A stretch of 62,614 nucleotides of DNA from Chara braunii (Eukaryota; Streptophyta; Charophyceae; Charales; Characeae), in contig BFEA01000054.1 in the NCBI GenBank assembly GCA_003427395.1, positions 2,951,467-3,014,080 on the forward strand. The letters run 5' to 3'. This document shows positions 30,600 through 43,564 of the stretch, piece by piece; position 1 is the first letter of the stretch; each line of letters opens with the position of its first letter. The notes under the pieces were generated by a model that had not been told where the DNA came from, searched no databases, and saw only the letters and a list, made by a program, of their open reading frames with translations. Position numbers and translations under genes: made by a program.

Positions 30600-30764
30600 C
30601 TGCCTTTAGAATAAAAGTAGCAGGGTGTGTAGGTTAGGTAGGATGCATGCTGTATGAGTGTGGTCTGGTCTGAGCTTGCTTTGATTATCACCTGTTTGCT
30701 TACCCCAATGTGTGCCTGTTGTCTCCTTCGCCTGTTGTGCAGGTCTGACTTTACGAAGACAGCC

Positions 30765-33481
30765 ATGCCAAGAGGAGGGAAGGGGACACGGCCGCCTTAG
30801 AGGCCGTTGGGAGCATCAGGAGGATATGAGCGGCATGGGCCTCGCCATCGAGAGAGTACTCCGGTGTACGATGATGGGGACATCGAGCTATTCCTGGACA
30901 ACTTTTGGGATCATGCGAGGCGTATGGGCTGGACCGTGGCCCAGGCGATTGAGAGGTTGAGGGGAGCAGGCAGGTTCGAGGAGCCCGTCGCATGGATCCG
31001 TAGAGAGGCGACGACGAGATCAGAGGTGGAGTGGAGGATGCAGGAGCTGCGACCCTCGTCTGTGGGACCTGATGGCAGGCCGATCCGTGCTGGAGCCAAG
31101 GCCCAATGGGATACAGGTGCTGCCAACAAAGGCCTGACCCCAAATGAATCTTTCGCTAGAACATCGAAAGATACGCCGCCACAATTTAAAGTTTTGTATT
31201 TTTTGTCCTTTCGGTAGAAGATGGATGCGTTTGAGTGGTTCATGCAGGGGCAGGGTATACCGAGAGATGATTGGATGCAGACGCTACCACTCTGGACCAG
31301 GAAGGCGGAAAGGCCACTAGCTAGGCAAGTCAGAAGCATGGTCCGGGACTGGGAGAGCTGCAGGGCACATTTGAGAGAGGCCTTTCGACTGCCAGAGCCC
31401 CCTCAGCCCAGAGTTGAGAGGCGTCAGAGGAGTCAGAGGCAGAGGGACCCTGAGCCAAGGGAGGCGAGACCATCTCGAGGAGGGCGAAAGGCCCTAGCTA
31501 GGAGAGAGGAGGAACCAGAGCCAGAGACNGAGGAGTGAGGCGCNTACCCTGAGTGTGGGTTNGGACCAGTGGAGTTCCATNGGTTTGCCGAGGGTGGATT
31601 GAGGAGGTCGCNAGCACNCACACANGAGGAGCCGCCAGCGTCTGAGGAGCCTTTGAGGGAGTTNGANGCGCATTTGGATANCTCTCAGTGGAGAGCATCG
31701 CCTNGGGGTGAGGAGCGTGGAGAGCAGGCAGAGGAGGTACCTCGAGAGGAGGTGCCACGAGAGGAGGTGCCACAGGAGGAGGTCCAGGACACTCAGCGAG
31801 AGAGAGGGTTGGGCGATGAGGAGAGGCGTGCAGGGAAGGAAGTGATAGAGGTTGGAGAGGACGCGCCCCCTCAGACGTCAGCAGTGGGTTTGAGACTCGG
31901 GGATGCACCAGGGAGCACTCGCCAGGCAGGGGAGAGGTTGCGGAGAGAGGAGGCTTCTTCGCTAGAAGAGAGAGCAGAAAGGAGGAGAGAGAGGGCAGTT
32001 GTAAGGAGAGAAGCCTTGACCCTGATTGACAGACACCTAACAGTTCATGCCCTGGAGCACCCAGACCTGGAAGAGCCAACACTTGCAGAGCCGCGCCAGG
32101 AGCCGTGCCAACCCGAGAAGGAGATGGTTGCAGAGATCCCGAAGAGGGTTGACCTCCGCACGAGGGAAAGGGCGCCAGCTCGAGAGACGGCAGAGGAAAA
32201 GAGGGCGAGAAAAACCAAAAGGATAGACGAGATACGACACGAGAGGCAGAGGTTGGAGGCAGCGGGGGAACTTCCGGAGCAGCAGCAGGAGAGGCAGAGA
32301 TCGGAGGCAGCAGGAGTACTCCCCGGTCAGCCACCCAGCGCGCCAGCTAGGGCCCCGGAGATCCCTGAGATGGGAGGGACTTTTGGGAGCAGAGAGGAGA
32401 GGAGCGTCCTTCGCCAGTCAGAGTCGGACTTGGGGTGGCAAGGAAGGCAGAAGAAAGGTTGGATCGCAAAATCAAGTTCCTGGCCAAGGCAACTTTTGAC
32501 TGGCACTTGCTATTGGAGAGCGATCTGGAAGGAAAGAAGATAAAGGAAGCAGGTCATGGGGGACGCCTGGAGGCTATGGAGGTGGAAATCCAAGAACTCA
32601 GGGCATTGGTGGCCAGTCAAGCAGCAATCATCGAGAGTCTGAGGCAGCGATCTCAGGGAGAAGTGGACGAGCCAGAGAGCAGCCGACAGGAAGATCAAAT
32701 GCGGTCAGGACATGGTTTGCCAGGACAGCCATCGACAGTAGAGACTCGCCAGGAGCCACCTATGGGGAGAGTCATTCTGGAGTCAGAGGAGGCGAGAGCT
32801 CAAAGGGAGGCAGAGAGAGAGGCCTTCGAGTTCAGAGCCCCTACTGAGCTCGCGACGCTACCTATAGCAGCGGCGGGCCCAGTCATACCTTTGGCAGTTG
32901 AAGAGGGGCTACCACCATCAAGCAGTGAGCCAGCTCAGGGCTCAGCAGAGGGATCTATGGACGTACTCATTGAGGCAGTGCACTCGATGCAGGAGGACGC
33001 GAGTTTGTTTTCGCCTGAGCAGAGGATAGAGGAGCCTCTCGAGAGAGAGATGAGGATTGAGACGGAGGGTGTCATCGAGGGCGGGCTCCAGAGGTTGGGC
33101 ACACCTGAGTACGGGCCAGGGGGGATTGAGGATCGACCAGGGACGAGTACCCAGGAGATGGAGACAGGAGAGGAACCTTTGGATATGCCTCAGAGCCATG
33201 GGCTGAGCAGGGAGGCTAGCGAAGCACCATCGTCGTCAAGGTCTCAGAGAGGAAAGAAGAGGTCCAGGAAGTGGTTCGATACGTCCTGTTTCTTTTGTAC
33301 AAAGGAGGGGCATCGAGCCTTGCAATGTCCTAAGTTCCTAAAGGACAAGGCTGAGGGGAAGGTTACAGAGGAAGGAGGCAGAATGTATGATAGACAGGGC
33401 AGGAGAGTAGAGAGATCTGCAGATGGGGGTAGGGCTCAGCTATATAGGCAAAACCAGGAGGAGATGAGCGACCACGACTGA
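30765..33481 (+). pseudogene. Second Gag-like ORF of element B, 3' of pol
   Basis: From an ATG at 30765 the frame has an in-frame TAG at codon 12. It then encodes TPVYDDGDIELFLDNFWDHA and related gag-like helices, a disrupted segment at 31137-31217 that includes a family M repeat and a stop, and FEWFMQGQGIPRDDW from 31221. A stop lies at 31536-31538. A long Glu/Arg/Gln-rich region with EEVP repeats (about 31740-31790) and several N positions follows, then a frameshift near 32440 and a coiled coil around 32570-32650. The end carries a CCHC knuckle, CFFCTKEGHRALQC (33287-33328). This resembles a complete second Gag rather than an env gene. Capture from another element family is the alternative. 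Confidence 0.7.
31137..31217 (+). repeat. Family M fragment inside second Gag ORF
   Basis: The segment aatctttcgctagaacatcg-aaagatacgccgcc, followed by a T-rich tail ending in gtcctttcgg, matches the family M arms seen in both flanks. It adds a stop codon (31215-31217) to the coding sequence. Confidence 0.6.
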
Positions 33482-35467
33482 GTTTTCCTATATGGTTGAC
33501 ATGTTGCGTATAGGATTAGAGTTAGGATTGGATGTCATTCTGTATACCTACGTGTCATTTGCTTTTTGTCAGGCAGTTTGGGTTGGATTTTTGTTGAGTC
33601 TGCCATCTTGAGGACCGGGACATGGTAGATGAGGTCTGTACCCTGATCTTCGAGAGACAGGCCCAGCTTGTATTTTGAGAACGACATCAGTGTGAGTGTG
33701 ACTTTGAGTGAGTTGAGTGGGTTACGATTTTGGGACATTTGTGTATGGGGCGTTCTGCCCCTGAGTGTATGTTAGAAGCATTTCATGTGGGATATTTTAT
33801 CCCTGAGTGTACATTATATTGAGATATTTTGTATATGACAATCACTCTCACACTCACTTGTGTGGTCCTGGTTTGATGGATGATGGCTTAGTGTGAAATA
33901 TGCGCGAGAAAATGCTTGATGTATCTTGTACTTTGTGAATCTGGATGAATGTGAACTGTCTACTCGCCGGTATACTCGTGCGACCTGCCCTTGGGCGGAT
34001 GAGAGAGTCGAGTATAAGGCAAGGAAGCGCAGTCTGTTTTGTGAAAGGATGTGAGGATCCTGAATATTCGTATGGTGAGTATTCAATTATTGAGTTGTGC
34101 AGAAGACCCACATGTTGGCTTTTTTTATATGGAATATATGATGAGTGGGACACCTGTGAATGGAAACGTTGTCCATTATCTATTTGGAAGACGCATCTTC
34201 AGAGAGGAAAGATGCATTAAAGAATAGGTCGCGAGAGAGGTCATCCTAGTGAGAGAGGGATGACTGAGAGACCTAATAAAGTGAGACCTCCTCTATAAAT
34301 AAGGTGGTTAATAAGATTGATTAATGGAAGTTTGACTTTGAGTAATAAAAGAATGACGAGAGGGACCTAATTTTTGTTGGACTATTGGTGAATTTCTTGA
34401 ATGTCGCAAATGGTGTGTTTTAAGAGATGTCATCAAGATGTGTAACTTTCTTGCTCTGATGAAGCTGGGAGGCCACGGCCTTGGGGATCAGATGGTGATT
34501 TTGTTTTGTGATTGTGGAGAGGTTGTCGTGCTCCCTCTGTGTTGTCCAAGAAAGGAACTGGTAAATACATTTTTATGTGTGACAGGTCTATGCGTAGTCC
34601 CGCAGTAGGCTTGTATTGTTGCGACACACCGTCTGACCGCTTGTGCTAATCTTTGACATTTATAAGAGACCCAGCTTGGGGTATAACTAGCATTACTAAG
34701 GTGCAACCCTTAGTGTTGGTCGTTGTTTGGCACAACCTGAGGAGAGGGTCTGCGTCTGGCCAAGGGAGTAAAGACTTAAAGGGGCGTGAACGCCTAGGAG
34801 GGCTTTACTCCTGCGGAGAGGCGTGGGATAAGAGTCGAGTCATATGAGTCTTTTTGAGGAAGTCCTGATTAAATGCTTATCAGGAACAGCCTATCGTGGC
34901 ACAACCCGCAAGGCGCTACCGCTAAAATAACAATGCGGTGGGTCGTAGATCTGGAATAATCGCCCAGACTATGGTGGGCCAAGACGGAGACCTAGTCTTC
35001 CTGTACTAGACTGCAGGAGAGCTTATGTGAGAATCTATGTGGTACGACTACGTGTGTTAATATGAAGATTTTTTAGAGGAAGGCGAGAGAATGCCTTCGA
35101 AGGTCTCGGTTAAGGCCCGCACCCCTAGTCACGACTTGGTTTCAAGGGGAAAAGGCTAGGGGCACACAACCAAAAGTCGGCGGTTGTTTAGGGCACAGGG
35201 AAGGGGACAGTGAGAGATCCAAAGGAGCTTATGCTGTAGTACAGTGAGGAGTATCCCGACGTCCGAGTGTCAGGGCGACGGAGACCCAGGTTAGAATCCG
35301 GGCAGCATAAAGTTGTGTTTGGCATGGATTATTGGAGGCCTCAACCCTGGGTCTGTCGGCTGATCGGATTGGTACCCTGCTCGTTAGCATTTTGGGATTG
35401 TGATTGAATTGATAGTTTTTTTATCCTGCGAAGCGACAGGGACGTCGCTTAATATGGTCCGGTAAGC
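33482..35467 (+). other. Element B 3' non-coding region
   Basis: About 2 kb separate the last stop from the right LTR. No domain is recognised in its short frames. Two small hairpins with different perfect stems, ggggc-gttct-gcccc (33747-33761) and gggata-ttt-tatccc (33789-33803), are each followed by tgagtgta. I do not see an obvious polypurine tract directly before the LTR at 35468. Confidence 0.5.
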
Positions 35468-36260
35468 TGTCGGTGCGAATACCCTTACAAGGGTATCCGC
35501 CCTGGTCTTTGCAAACAACAGAAAGCAGTTTGGTTTAAGGTTTAAGTATGGCGCGCCAGGTGCGGCAGCGTCCGTAATTTATGTCGACTAGATGGTTGAC
35601 GAGAGTAAAAAAGTGCGTGGGCGCGCAAGCTTGAGGCGCGCGTGATTTTTTTTTCCTTTGGTTATACTAGCAGACGTGGCGCGGACATCAGTCGACGCGC
35701 TCCATTATAACAATTGTTTGTTTTGACTAAGCTGGCTAACCTATGGGTGTTTTTCTCAGGTTCCGCGTGGAACGATGGACGGGTCAGTGAGNGAGTGTGG
35801 CCTTACGCGGCATCCAGATGATGGGACCTGATGGATTCGGCCGGGTAAGGGTAGTCGCGGCACAGCCGGGAGGTTGGCGCGGCCTCTTTGTGGTCATGTG
35901 TGTGAGTATGGGTTAGGAAATGGCATAGGGTGGCTCCTTTGGCCACAAAAGGCCGGGGGCTACCTCTATATTAGGTGAGTCAGGCCAGCTGGTATCAGGC
36001 TTGGGCTTAGCCCTATAGGATACAACACAAGATTGGTACGGCAGAGGTTCTGGGATGGAGACAAGCAGGCGACGGCGCAGCGGCGGTTAGGCACCATGGA
36101 GGAAACAGGGGGGATTGAGGGCCCGACGGGGCTATCTCCCCTCAGTTTTGCTAATAGGAGCGGTAATAGGCCGGTCCACGGACCAACGGGGTTTTAGTCG
36201 TCCCCGCACCTCGTTTTGAGGTCCTTATCAACTGATGTTTTACTTCGTCTTTGTTTTTTC

Positions 36261-36305
<45 letters not shown>

Positions 36306-39300
36306 GTTATTTTAATATATTTATCTATTTACTTTTCGCGGCCCTATTTTAGGTCGGGACGCGATGCCGCGACTGTCGGAATATTGGACGCCGCCTCAAT
36401 TGCGCAGTGTGAAAGATCGGGGATGAACCCGGACGTCAGTAAGGTCGGGCGCACTGTTAAACAGGGCGGGGGTTAGAAGGACCGAGCGGCCTTTGGGAGC
36501 GCCGCGATGCGCCAGCTGCTATGAAAAATCCTTCGGAAACAAAATCCACACAAATTGGAACGCTACAGTGAAGATCAACATGGCCCCTGCATAAGCGCGG
36601 CGCGCACGAGTTGAGGAAAGGTGGGCAGGGTGAACCAGGACACCAAGGAACACCGGGTGCGTGCGCGTCGAATGAGGGAGATGGCAGCGCAAGGGGGGGT
36701 GCCTGAAAAGGTAGCGGGCGCAGGGGACGAACGGGCAAAGAAGCAATAATGAACGTCGGGTTGAGATGGGATGGACCCGGGCGCGTTTTTGCGCCGGGTG
36801 CGTCCAGCAGAGGAAAGAAACTAAGCGGAGGAAGTTAGGCGATATGTGGCCAGCATCAGCAGCAAGCAGGGGCAACAGCAGATAAGGGTAGTAGGGTGAC
36901 ATGGGCTAAAGTTACTTAAGTGGTTTAAGCGTTGGAGTTTTCTGCGAGGAATGACTGGGATTGACGAAGAATTGGGCTAAGGCACCATGAGCATTCGGAG
37001 CTGCGTTAGTTGAAGATGGGAACGCCGGGTCCAGACGGCCGCATGCAGCAGTGAATGGACGAGGTGGTAAGGGAGTCGGACGTGAAGGAGGAGGGAGAAG
37101 ATGGGAGGAAATAGCGCCTAGCGCTCCCGATACTTAACGGATTCCGGCAAATTAAGAGCCGAATCCGAGGTTCTTGGCATGGGCGAATTCAACGGTGGAG
37201 TCAGTTCGGGCGTTGGGTCAGTGAGATATGAGTTAGTAAGGAAAAGTGTCGCGTGGAGTGACGGGGGGAAGAAGGAGAGTGGGAGTAAGAAGTCGATATC
37301 GTGCCTAATCCTCGGCTGAACTCGATGGGGAAGGCTCTGTCTTCCTCGATTGCTTACGGAATGGGGATAAGGGAGAGGCTAGACTGATGCTTTTCGTTAG
37401 CTATGACTTGATCTACAGGGATAGTTTAGCAGTAAAGAGACCGGAGGAGAGTTGGTAAAAAGAAAGAGTGCGTGAAAGTATAGGAAGTGCAACTAGGGCG
37501 TTCGAATTCAACCGCGCCTCGGTAAAGACGAACGAGTGGAGACTCGCTTAGGGAGTGTTCGGGGAGAGCGAGTCAATGGGCGTGGTCGGATTTGAACTCA
37601 ATAGGTAGGATGGGCGGTGTGGTAGCTTTGAAGTTCGCCCAGGAGAGCNCGTAGCTATCTTTTTNGAGAGTTGAGTNAATCTAGCCGTATTTACGGGCAG
37701 ATTCAGTCAATCTTGTACGTCTCATTGAGTGGGCANCGTGGGCTGGNCAAGAGGCTGGAGACGTACCTGCTACTTGGAGTGTTGCTGGTTCTGTCGAGAG
37801 AAGGGGTCCTATCAACTCCGGCAGGGCACGAGGAACAAACAGGAGTCGGAAGAGAACCAAGGCTCGAGCCACGCCCTTGAGTGACACATCNGTATGATTG
37901 ATGTGCAAGGTCAAGGGTCGGCGGGTAANGCCACGATGAACGACGCATAAGCGCAGAGAGNGAGAGGGAAGGCTCACCTAGGATAGGTGGTAGGGGAGGA
38001 GGTAATAGCCGAGCTCCGGTGTATCCGTCCATGCTCCGGGGCCAGATTCGTCCCTGCTGCANGATGGGNNCCTAGTTGTGCGACACGCGACAGNTACTCG
38101 TCCGGCCTCTACCACAAGTNGAAGGTTTGCACTACTCATGGCCGGAATGGAGCCCCAGCCTGTAGATACGAACCGACATGTTAAACGTGGGGTAAACCTG
38201 AGCTATTGGTTGTGCTGACGCTGGTATGGTTGCTGCTGATCTGCATCACTGAATGCGGCNGGNGCGGAGGACAGGGCATGGATTACTGTTACGGGCTACT
38301 ATCACGCTTGCCTGTGGGGCTCGTCTGTGGGTTGAGTATGGAGTGCAGCAGCCAACACCTAATGCTGTTGCAGGCAATTACGGCTAGACAAAGTAACTGT
38401 TGACTGTTGCGTCTGTGCACAGACGACGGCCGTTGTTGTTGTTGGCTATGGGTAGACCACGATTGTGTACTGCGCATTGGTTGTTATTGCCAAAGACTGT
38501 TACTAAGTTGCCCCTCGTTGTAAAGGACCATCGTTGTATGCTACTGCTGGCGACAGCCGTCGCTGGCTAGGCAAACTACGGCTGGGCCTACGTACTATGC
38601 GTAAGGATTACTGTTCGTTGTGAACTATGTACCGTATGCCGCCGTAGGTTGGTGTTGGACGCAGCATACTGCTGCGCATTGGTGACCACTACCGGGCACA
38701 CCTNCGAACTGCAGGCCGTTGTGTACCGCCGGTACCACTGTTTGGGCATGAATTGTAGCCACTGACGATCGCTGGTGTTGCTGCTAACTGCTATCAGGTG
38801 CTGCTGCTGAGAATTGGGTGCGGATCTTTACCCTCGTTATTGGCTGCCACTACATATCGCTGTAACGTTTAAGGGCGGAGGCTAGTTGTTGCGTGGCCGC
38901 GAGTGGGTTAAGGAGGCTTGTTGAGATCCAGAAAGGTGATCAGATTTGGGCAGATAGAGGGCTAGGGCAGCAGTTTGAAGAGCCAGCAGAAGTTAGACTT
39001 CAGTGGTTTGACCAAGAGAGTTGACCAAGCTGTCACACTTGACTGTCATTGCGGGGCCCTCAGGAGCATCAAGATTACAAGGCCCTCTCCAGTGAGCTTG
39101 AGAGCAGCCCTCTTGTACCTGAGAGTCTCAAAACCATCTCTTTCTACCCTTCTTATTCTAAGTCTAGTCCTGTTCTGAGGGGAAGGCGGCAGGCGGGATT
39201 GCAACCNGTAGGACCGCATCAANACTNTGTGGGGAGTCCGCCCACCGATTNCGGGAGCTCTGCCGGAGCCTAGGCGAGGCTCTGGAGGCAGGGAATTGAC

Positions 39301-42300
39301 AGGTAACCTTTGCACTTCCCTCTATACACCCACCTTATAGCCCCTATTTGTATTACCTGATGCATCTCTGACTGAATATANGATGTGCANCCTTACTTTA
39401 TTTTTGGTTTTGACTTTCAGGACACTGAACAAGACTAAGTAAAGAAATGTTTGTTCAAGTTTCAGTTTCAGCTTTGTTGACTGCATGAAAGCAAATTGTT
39501 AGAAAGGAACTGCATCTNGGGAAAGGCAGGATGGGGTTTTGTTTTGTATGATGGTTGACCGGGTCGTCAAGGCTGGGGAGTCCCCATAAGTTTGGGGAAC
39601 CCCAGCGCTTTGTTTTATTTTTGGTTGTGCATGGAGAAGTCAGACCCTTCTATAAGTTTAGGGGGTCTGGTTACTCTGAAGGTTGGGATGTCCCCATAAG
39701 TTTGGGGAGACCCAGTGATATGGTTTGCATGGAGGGTCAGGCTGTTCTGTAAGTTCAGGTGGCCTGATTGCTCTGACCTGTGAGGGGTTTGACTGTGCTT
39801 GATTTTCAAGGACTTAGGGCGCTCAATAAGTTGTAATGCCTTGGGTTGCTTTGTTTTCATTGGGATTTTATTTGTTTCTTTGGTTTCTGAACGAGGAGAC
39901 TGAGTTGTTCTGTAAGTTCAGGTGACTCGGTCTCTTCCTGCTCTTTATTTTGAAGAATTAATCTTGGCAAAGAGGCAGACCCTTCTGTAAGTTCAGGGGG
40001 GTTGACTCGATGCCACACACATAATGGCTCAGATAGAAACGAATCTGGCAGAGAGTTAAGACCCTTCTGTAAGTTCAGGGGGTCTGGCTGAAAGCCTCGC
40101 ACATGCTGGAACCCAATGGTTATAACTTGGCTATACTTTATTACTACTCTATCTACGAACGAGCTAATCAGACTGTTTTATAAGTTTAGGTGGTCCGACT
40201 ATACGCGTATCACAACTTGAAGAGAGTATAACTAAGAATAAAATTGATGGCAAGCTGGGGAAGGCTGAATTTAAGTTAATTCAGTCATATGCAGCCTTAA
40301 AAGACAAAGATGAAAAATAAGTATATATAATTTGGATACATTAAACAGTTCAGGGCGACTAGAGTGGTCTAGTCATATGCCCAACGAAGAGAAAAGTAGT
40401 TGTGCCCTCTGTTTGTGTATATTTGGCCAAGTCACAACGCTCTATAAGTTTAGGTATTCTGACTCTAGGCCTGGCTAAGTTGAGTTGTTCTATAAGTTCA
40501 GGCGGTCTGACCTATGCTTTATTTAAGCTGGGGATAATGGGTTAAATCATTGAGAGACCATGAACTATTTTGTTCAGGTTGACTTTGGGATGGTGAGAGT
40601 GCTTACCTTTGTGGTTTGGCCTGCATGTGACTGAGTGAGGTTACTACTTAGTATGAGTTTCGGTTTGATAGGTAGTTGCTTTAGTTGCTCGCCTCGTGCT
40701 AGAGCCATAGGAGTTAGTTTCAATTCCTGCATTTTCTGAGATAAGTTTTTTCTTACTTAGGTTAATTCTTGCATTTTCTGGGATCTTTTCTTATACTTGG
40801 CTTTGTATAAATCTTGACAAGTCACTTTCTCTTTGGGAAGCGCTGCCGAAATTTCTACAAATCCAAAGAGTTAGTCAAATTTTGCCTTGTTCAAACTTGA
40901 CTTGTCTTTCTAAATTAGTAAAAATATGGGAAGCCTCCTTTTCTAAAGGGAGTGCTGCCCAATTTTTTGCTAATTCAGGGAGTTGGTCAAAAGTTTGGCT
41001 TGTCAAAGCTTGACTTGTCTTTTCATTATATCTGGCTTAGTAAAATCCTGGAAAGCCTCATTTTTTAAAGGAAGTGCTGCCCAATTTTTTGCTAATTAAG
41101 GGAGTTAGTCAAATTTCTGACTTCTCGAAGTTCAACTTGTCTAGACTTCATATATGACTTAGTAAAATTCTAGGAAGCCTCCTTTTCTAAAGGAAGTGCT
41201 GCCCAAAATTTTGCTAATTCAGGGAGTTAGACAAAATTGGACTTTGGAGAGTCAAGGATTATTTCTGATTTCAAATTTGGGCTTATATAAGTTCTAAGGG
41301 GGCATTTTTCCTACGGGAAGCGTTGCCGAAATTTTCCTATTTTCATAGGAGTTAGATTATTTTCGACAGGTGGCGCTAGAGAGTATTGTAAGGATGTGTG
41401 TTATGGAGGTTTATCCCCCATATGCTGATGATTTAGCCTGGGCATTTGACCTATCTTATGTTACAGGTCCTTTGGTTTGTTTGATTCAAGGTCAAGATTA
41501 GATTCAGCTTGATCCCTTGAGGATCGTTATCTGTTATCACTGATAACAGGTCGGTTGTCGATTCGTCGGTTTACGACTCAATTCCAACTCACCCTCCACA
41601 CCCAACCTAAAAGGCTTTAGCCCTGGTGATTTTCATTGTTTCATTATGGTTTCACCCGGACTTTTATTGAATGGTCATTTAACAGAGGTACCGAGTTTTT
41701 AATTAAGGTTGGTTGGACAGGAGGTTGGGGCTTTCATGGCTAAAGCGAGGGGTATGAGTGTTGAAGATGGTTGGGGTTGACTCCGTGTAGTGCGTGGGCT
41801 GTTGATTGACTCGTTGATGTGATTCGCAGGTATGTGCTATGAATGAGATTCTGGATGTGGTTGCCTACAATCACATATATACGTATGGCTGTGAGGGACC
41901 CCAATGAGATTGTGAGAAGTGATCGTCACATACTTTCCCCTGTTATATATGTATGTATATGGGTATACTTGGGGTGAATATTTGCATTGGCTAAAAGGCC
42001 CCGTATTAAAAGTCTGCTTAGGGGTTAAGACTAAGAGGCCTAGGGAAGGCCCTGCCCTTTATTGGTTTTACTTCTTAAGGATTTTTCTTAGTCGGACGTT
42101 GGTCATGGGCCGGGATTCGAGGTCCTTGTCCAGGACATCCCAAGCCTTAGGCTCTGCAGGGAAAGGGTTTTCCCTCGCGCAGAGCCCATTTGCCTTGCTT
42201 ACTGAGACGCTTAGACCAAAGACCGGAGGTCTCGTGACGGTCACACGGCTATTCCTTCAGCCGTGCAATGTCGTGAAGGATCAGACCCTCACGACACTTC

Positions 42301-43560
42301 GAGTCTGACACTTGAGTGTCATAAGCAGTTTTCGGATCCACGAGGGACCGCTTGATTATGAGCACTACATAGTACGCCATCGTTGCGACTGCATGCGTAC
42401 GCCTGCATTGCGGGTTAGTATGAGATAGGCCTTTGACTGTGCGACTTTATATCAAAATCCCGCGCGCGACGCTTTGTCGCCCTAGTGTGTAAAGAGTTAT
42501 GGGATTACAAAAAGACCGACACATGTGGGCGAATGTTTGAGATTGTTATAGGCCGTCAACGCCCCAGGGCTATGATTTTGTTTACTAGGCGGGGAACCTT
42601 CGGCCTATTCCTTATCTTTTGTTCTTTGGAGTTTTTATAGTTGGACGTTATAGTCCGTGACAGCCGTCAAAGTCAAACCCCTTGATGTTCGACCGCCACG
42701 ACAGTTTAAAGCTGTCTACTCAACCCCTCTGTATAGGGTGCAGAAGAGGGTGTGGTCTTCAACTGCGCATGGAAGTTGTCCAGCGTCGAGAGATTAACCC
42801 TCAAGGCTCATGTCAGCCGACACTTGAGTGCCGAACGCGACCCTCGCGGTTAACAGGGATCGCGTGAGTAGGGGTACTACATAGTACGCCTTCATTGCGT
42901 CTGCTCGCGCACGTTTGCATTGCAAGTCGTTATGCGATAGCCTTGCGTCCGCATGGATTTATATTAAGTCTCGCGCGCGACGCCTATCCGATTTCCGTAT
43001 CAGGAAGTTATGGGGCGGCTACCGAGGGGCTAGGAGCGTTGTCGCGTTGTTTATATTATGTTGCCTCGTATGTGTGTGGGGGGGTTTTATTTTTGTGTTC
43101 GTAAAGTGGTGTGCGCGTGGTGTATGGGATGCGTCCTTGTCGACCGACGACGAGCCGCGCTTGGGACTTCAGCCCCCCATGATGCCGGTTCACGTGCGGG
43201 TCCGATAGAGGCGTATTACCGCGCGTACCCCCTATGCTACAGCGAACGAGAAACGCCCTCGGCTAGTCCACCTCTTCGATTGCAACTGATTAGCTTTCGT
43301 ACTGTGGACTGGTAGCTCGGCGGGGATACGCCCACCGAAGGGAGGTGACAGCTCCCGTAAGGTGTAGGTAAGTTGTGCCTCGCGTAGGCCCTATCCTGTC
43401 GTAGGGGCTCGCGAGAGGTATGGCTGGCGCACTCAGCCGGAGCGGCTTATGGAAGCTCCATGTATATTCGCGACGAAGGTTTTTTAAACCAACTCCTGCG
43501 TGACGTGGCCGGGAGGGTCCCGCGCTGCCCTGGTGTGGTGCCGGACCGATGCGCTCGAGA
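35468..43560 (+). repeat. 3' LTR of element B (about 8.1 kb)
   Basis: This is the direct repeat of 15607-23736. Divergence is patchy. About 37633-39765 and 41875-43180 look identical to the left LTR, including most N positions in the first block, while the surrounding parts differ at a few percent. The last bases are CGAGA instead of CGACA. Confidence 0.92.
39574..40512 (+). repeat. TAAGTT stem-loop cluster, right LTR copy
   Basis: This is the counterpart of 19711-20650. Several changes keep pairing or become G-T wobbles; for example, the outer stem agactgag/ctcggtct replaces agaccgag/ctcggtct. The copy matching 20196 has a restored TAAGTT loop with CTG/CAG closure. Confidence 0.8.
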
Positions 43561-43564
43561 ACGC
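43561..43564. repeat. Right target duplication of element B (ACGC)
   Basis: The four bases acgc follow the right LTR and match 15603-15606. Confidence 0.85.

Larger units (their letters stand above)
15607..43560 (+). mobile_element. Giant Ty3/gypsy LTR element B (about 28 kb)
   Basis: A plus-strand element has LTRs of about 8.1 kb (15607-23736 and 35468-43560), a tRNA-Asp primer site at 23739-23756 and an 11.7-kb interior with gag, protease, RT/RNase H, integrase and a second Gag-like ORF. The left LTR shows TGTCG...CGACA ends, and the right LTR ends CGAGA, apparently by mutation. The 4-bp target duplication lies inside the RT of element A. All coding regions contain stops or frameshifts, so the copy is dead, although its LTRs remain similar to each other. 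Confidence 0.92.

Noticed and set aside
30712-30960. Separate 82-codon gene before the second Gag
   Set aside because: It is an alternative frame over the start of the second Gag-like ORF, whose own frame is better supported by its gag-like peptide sequence.
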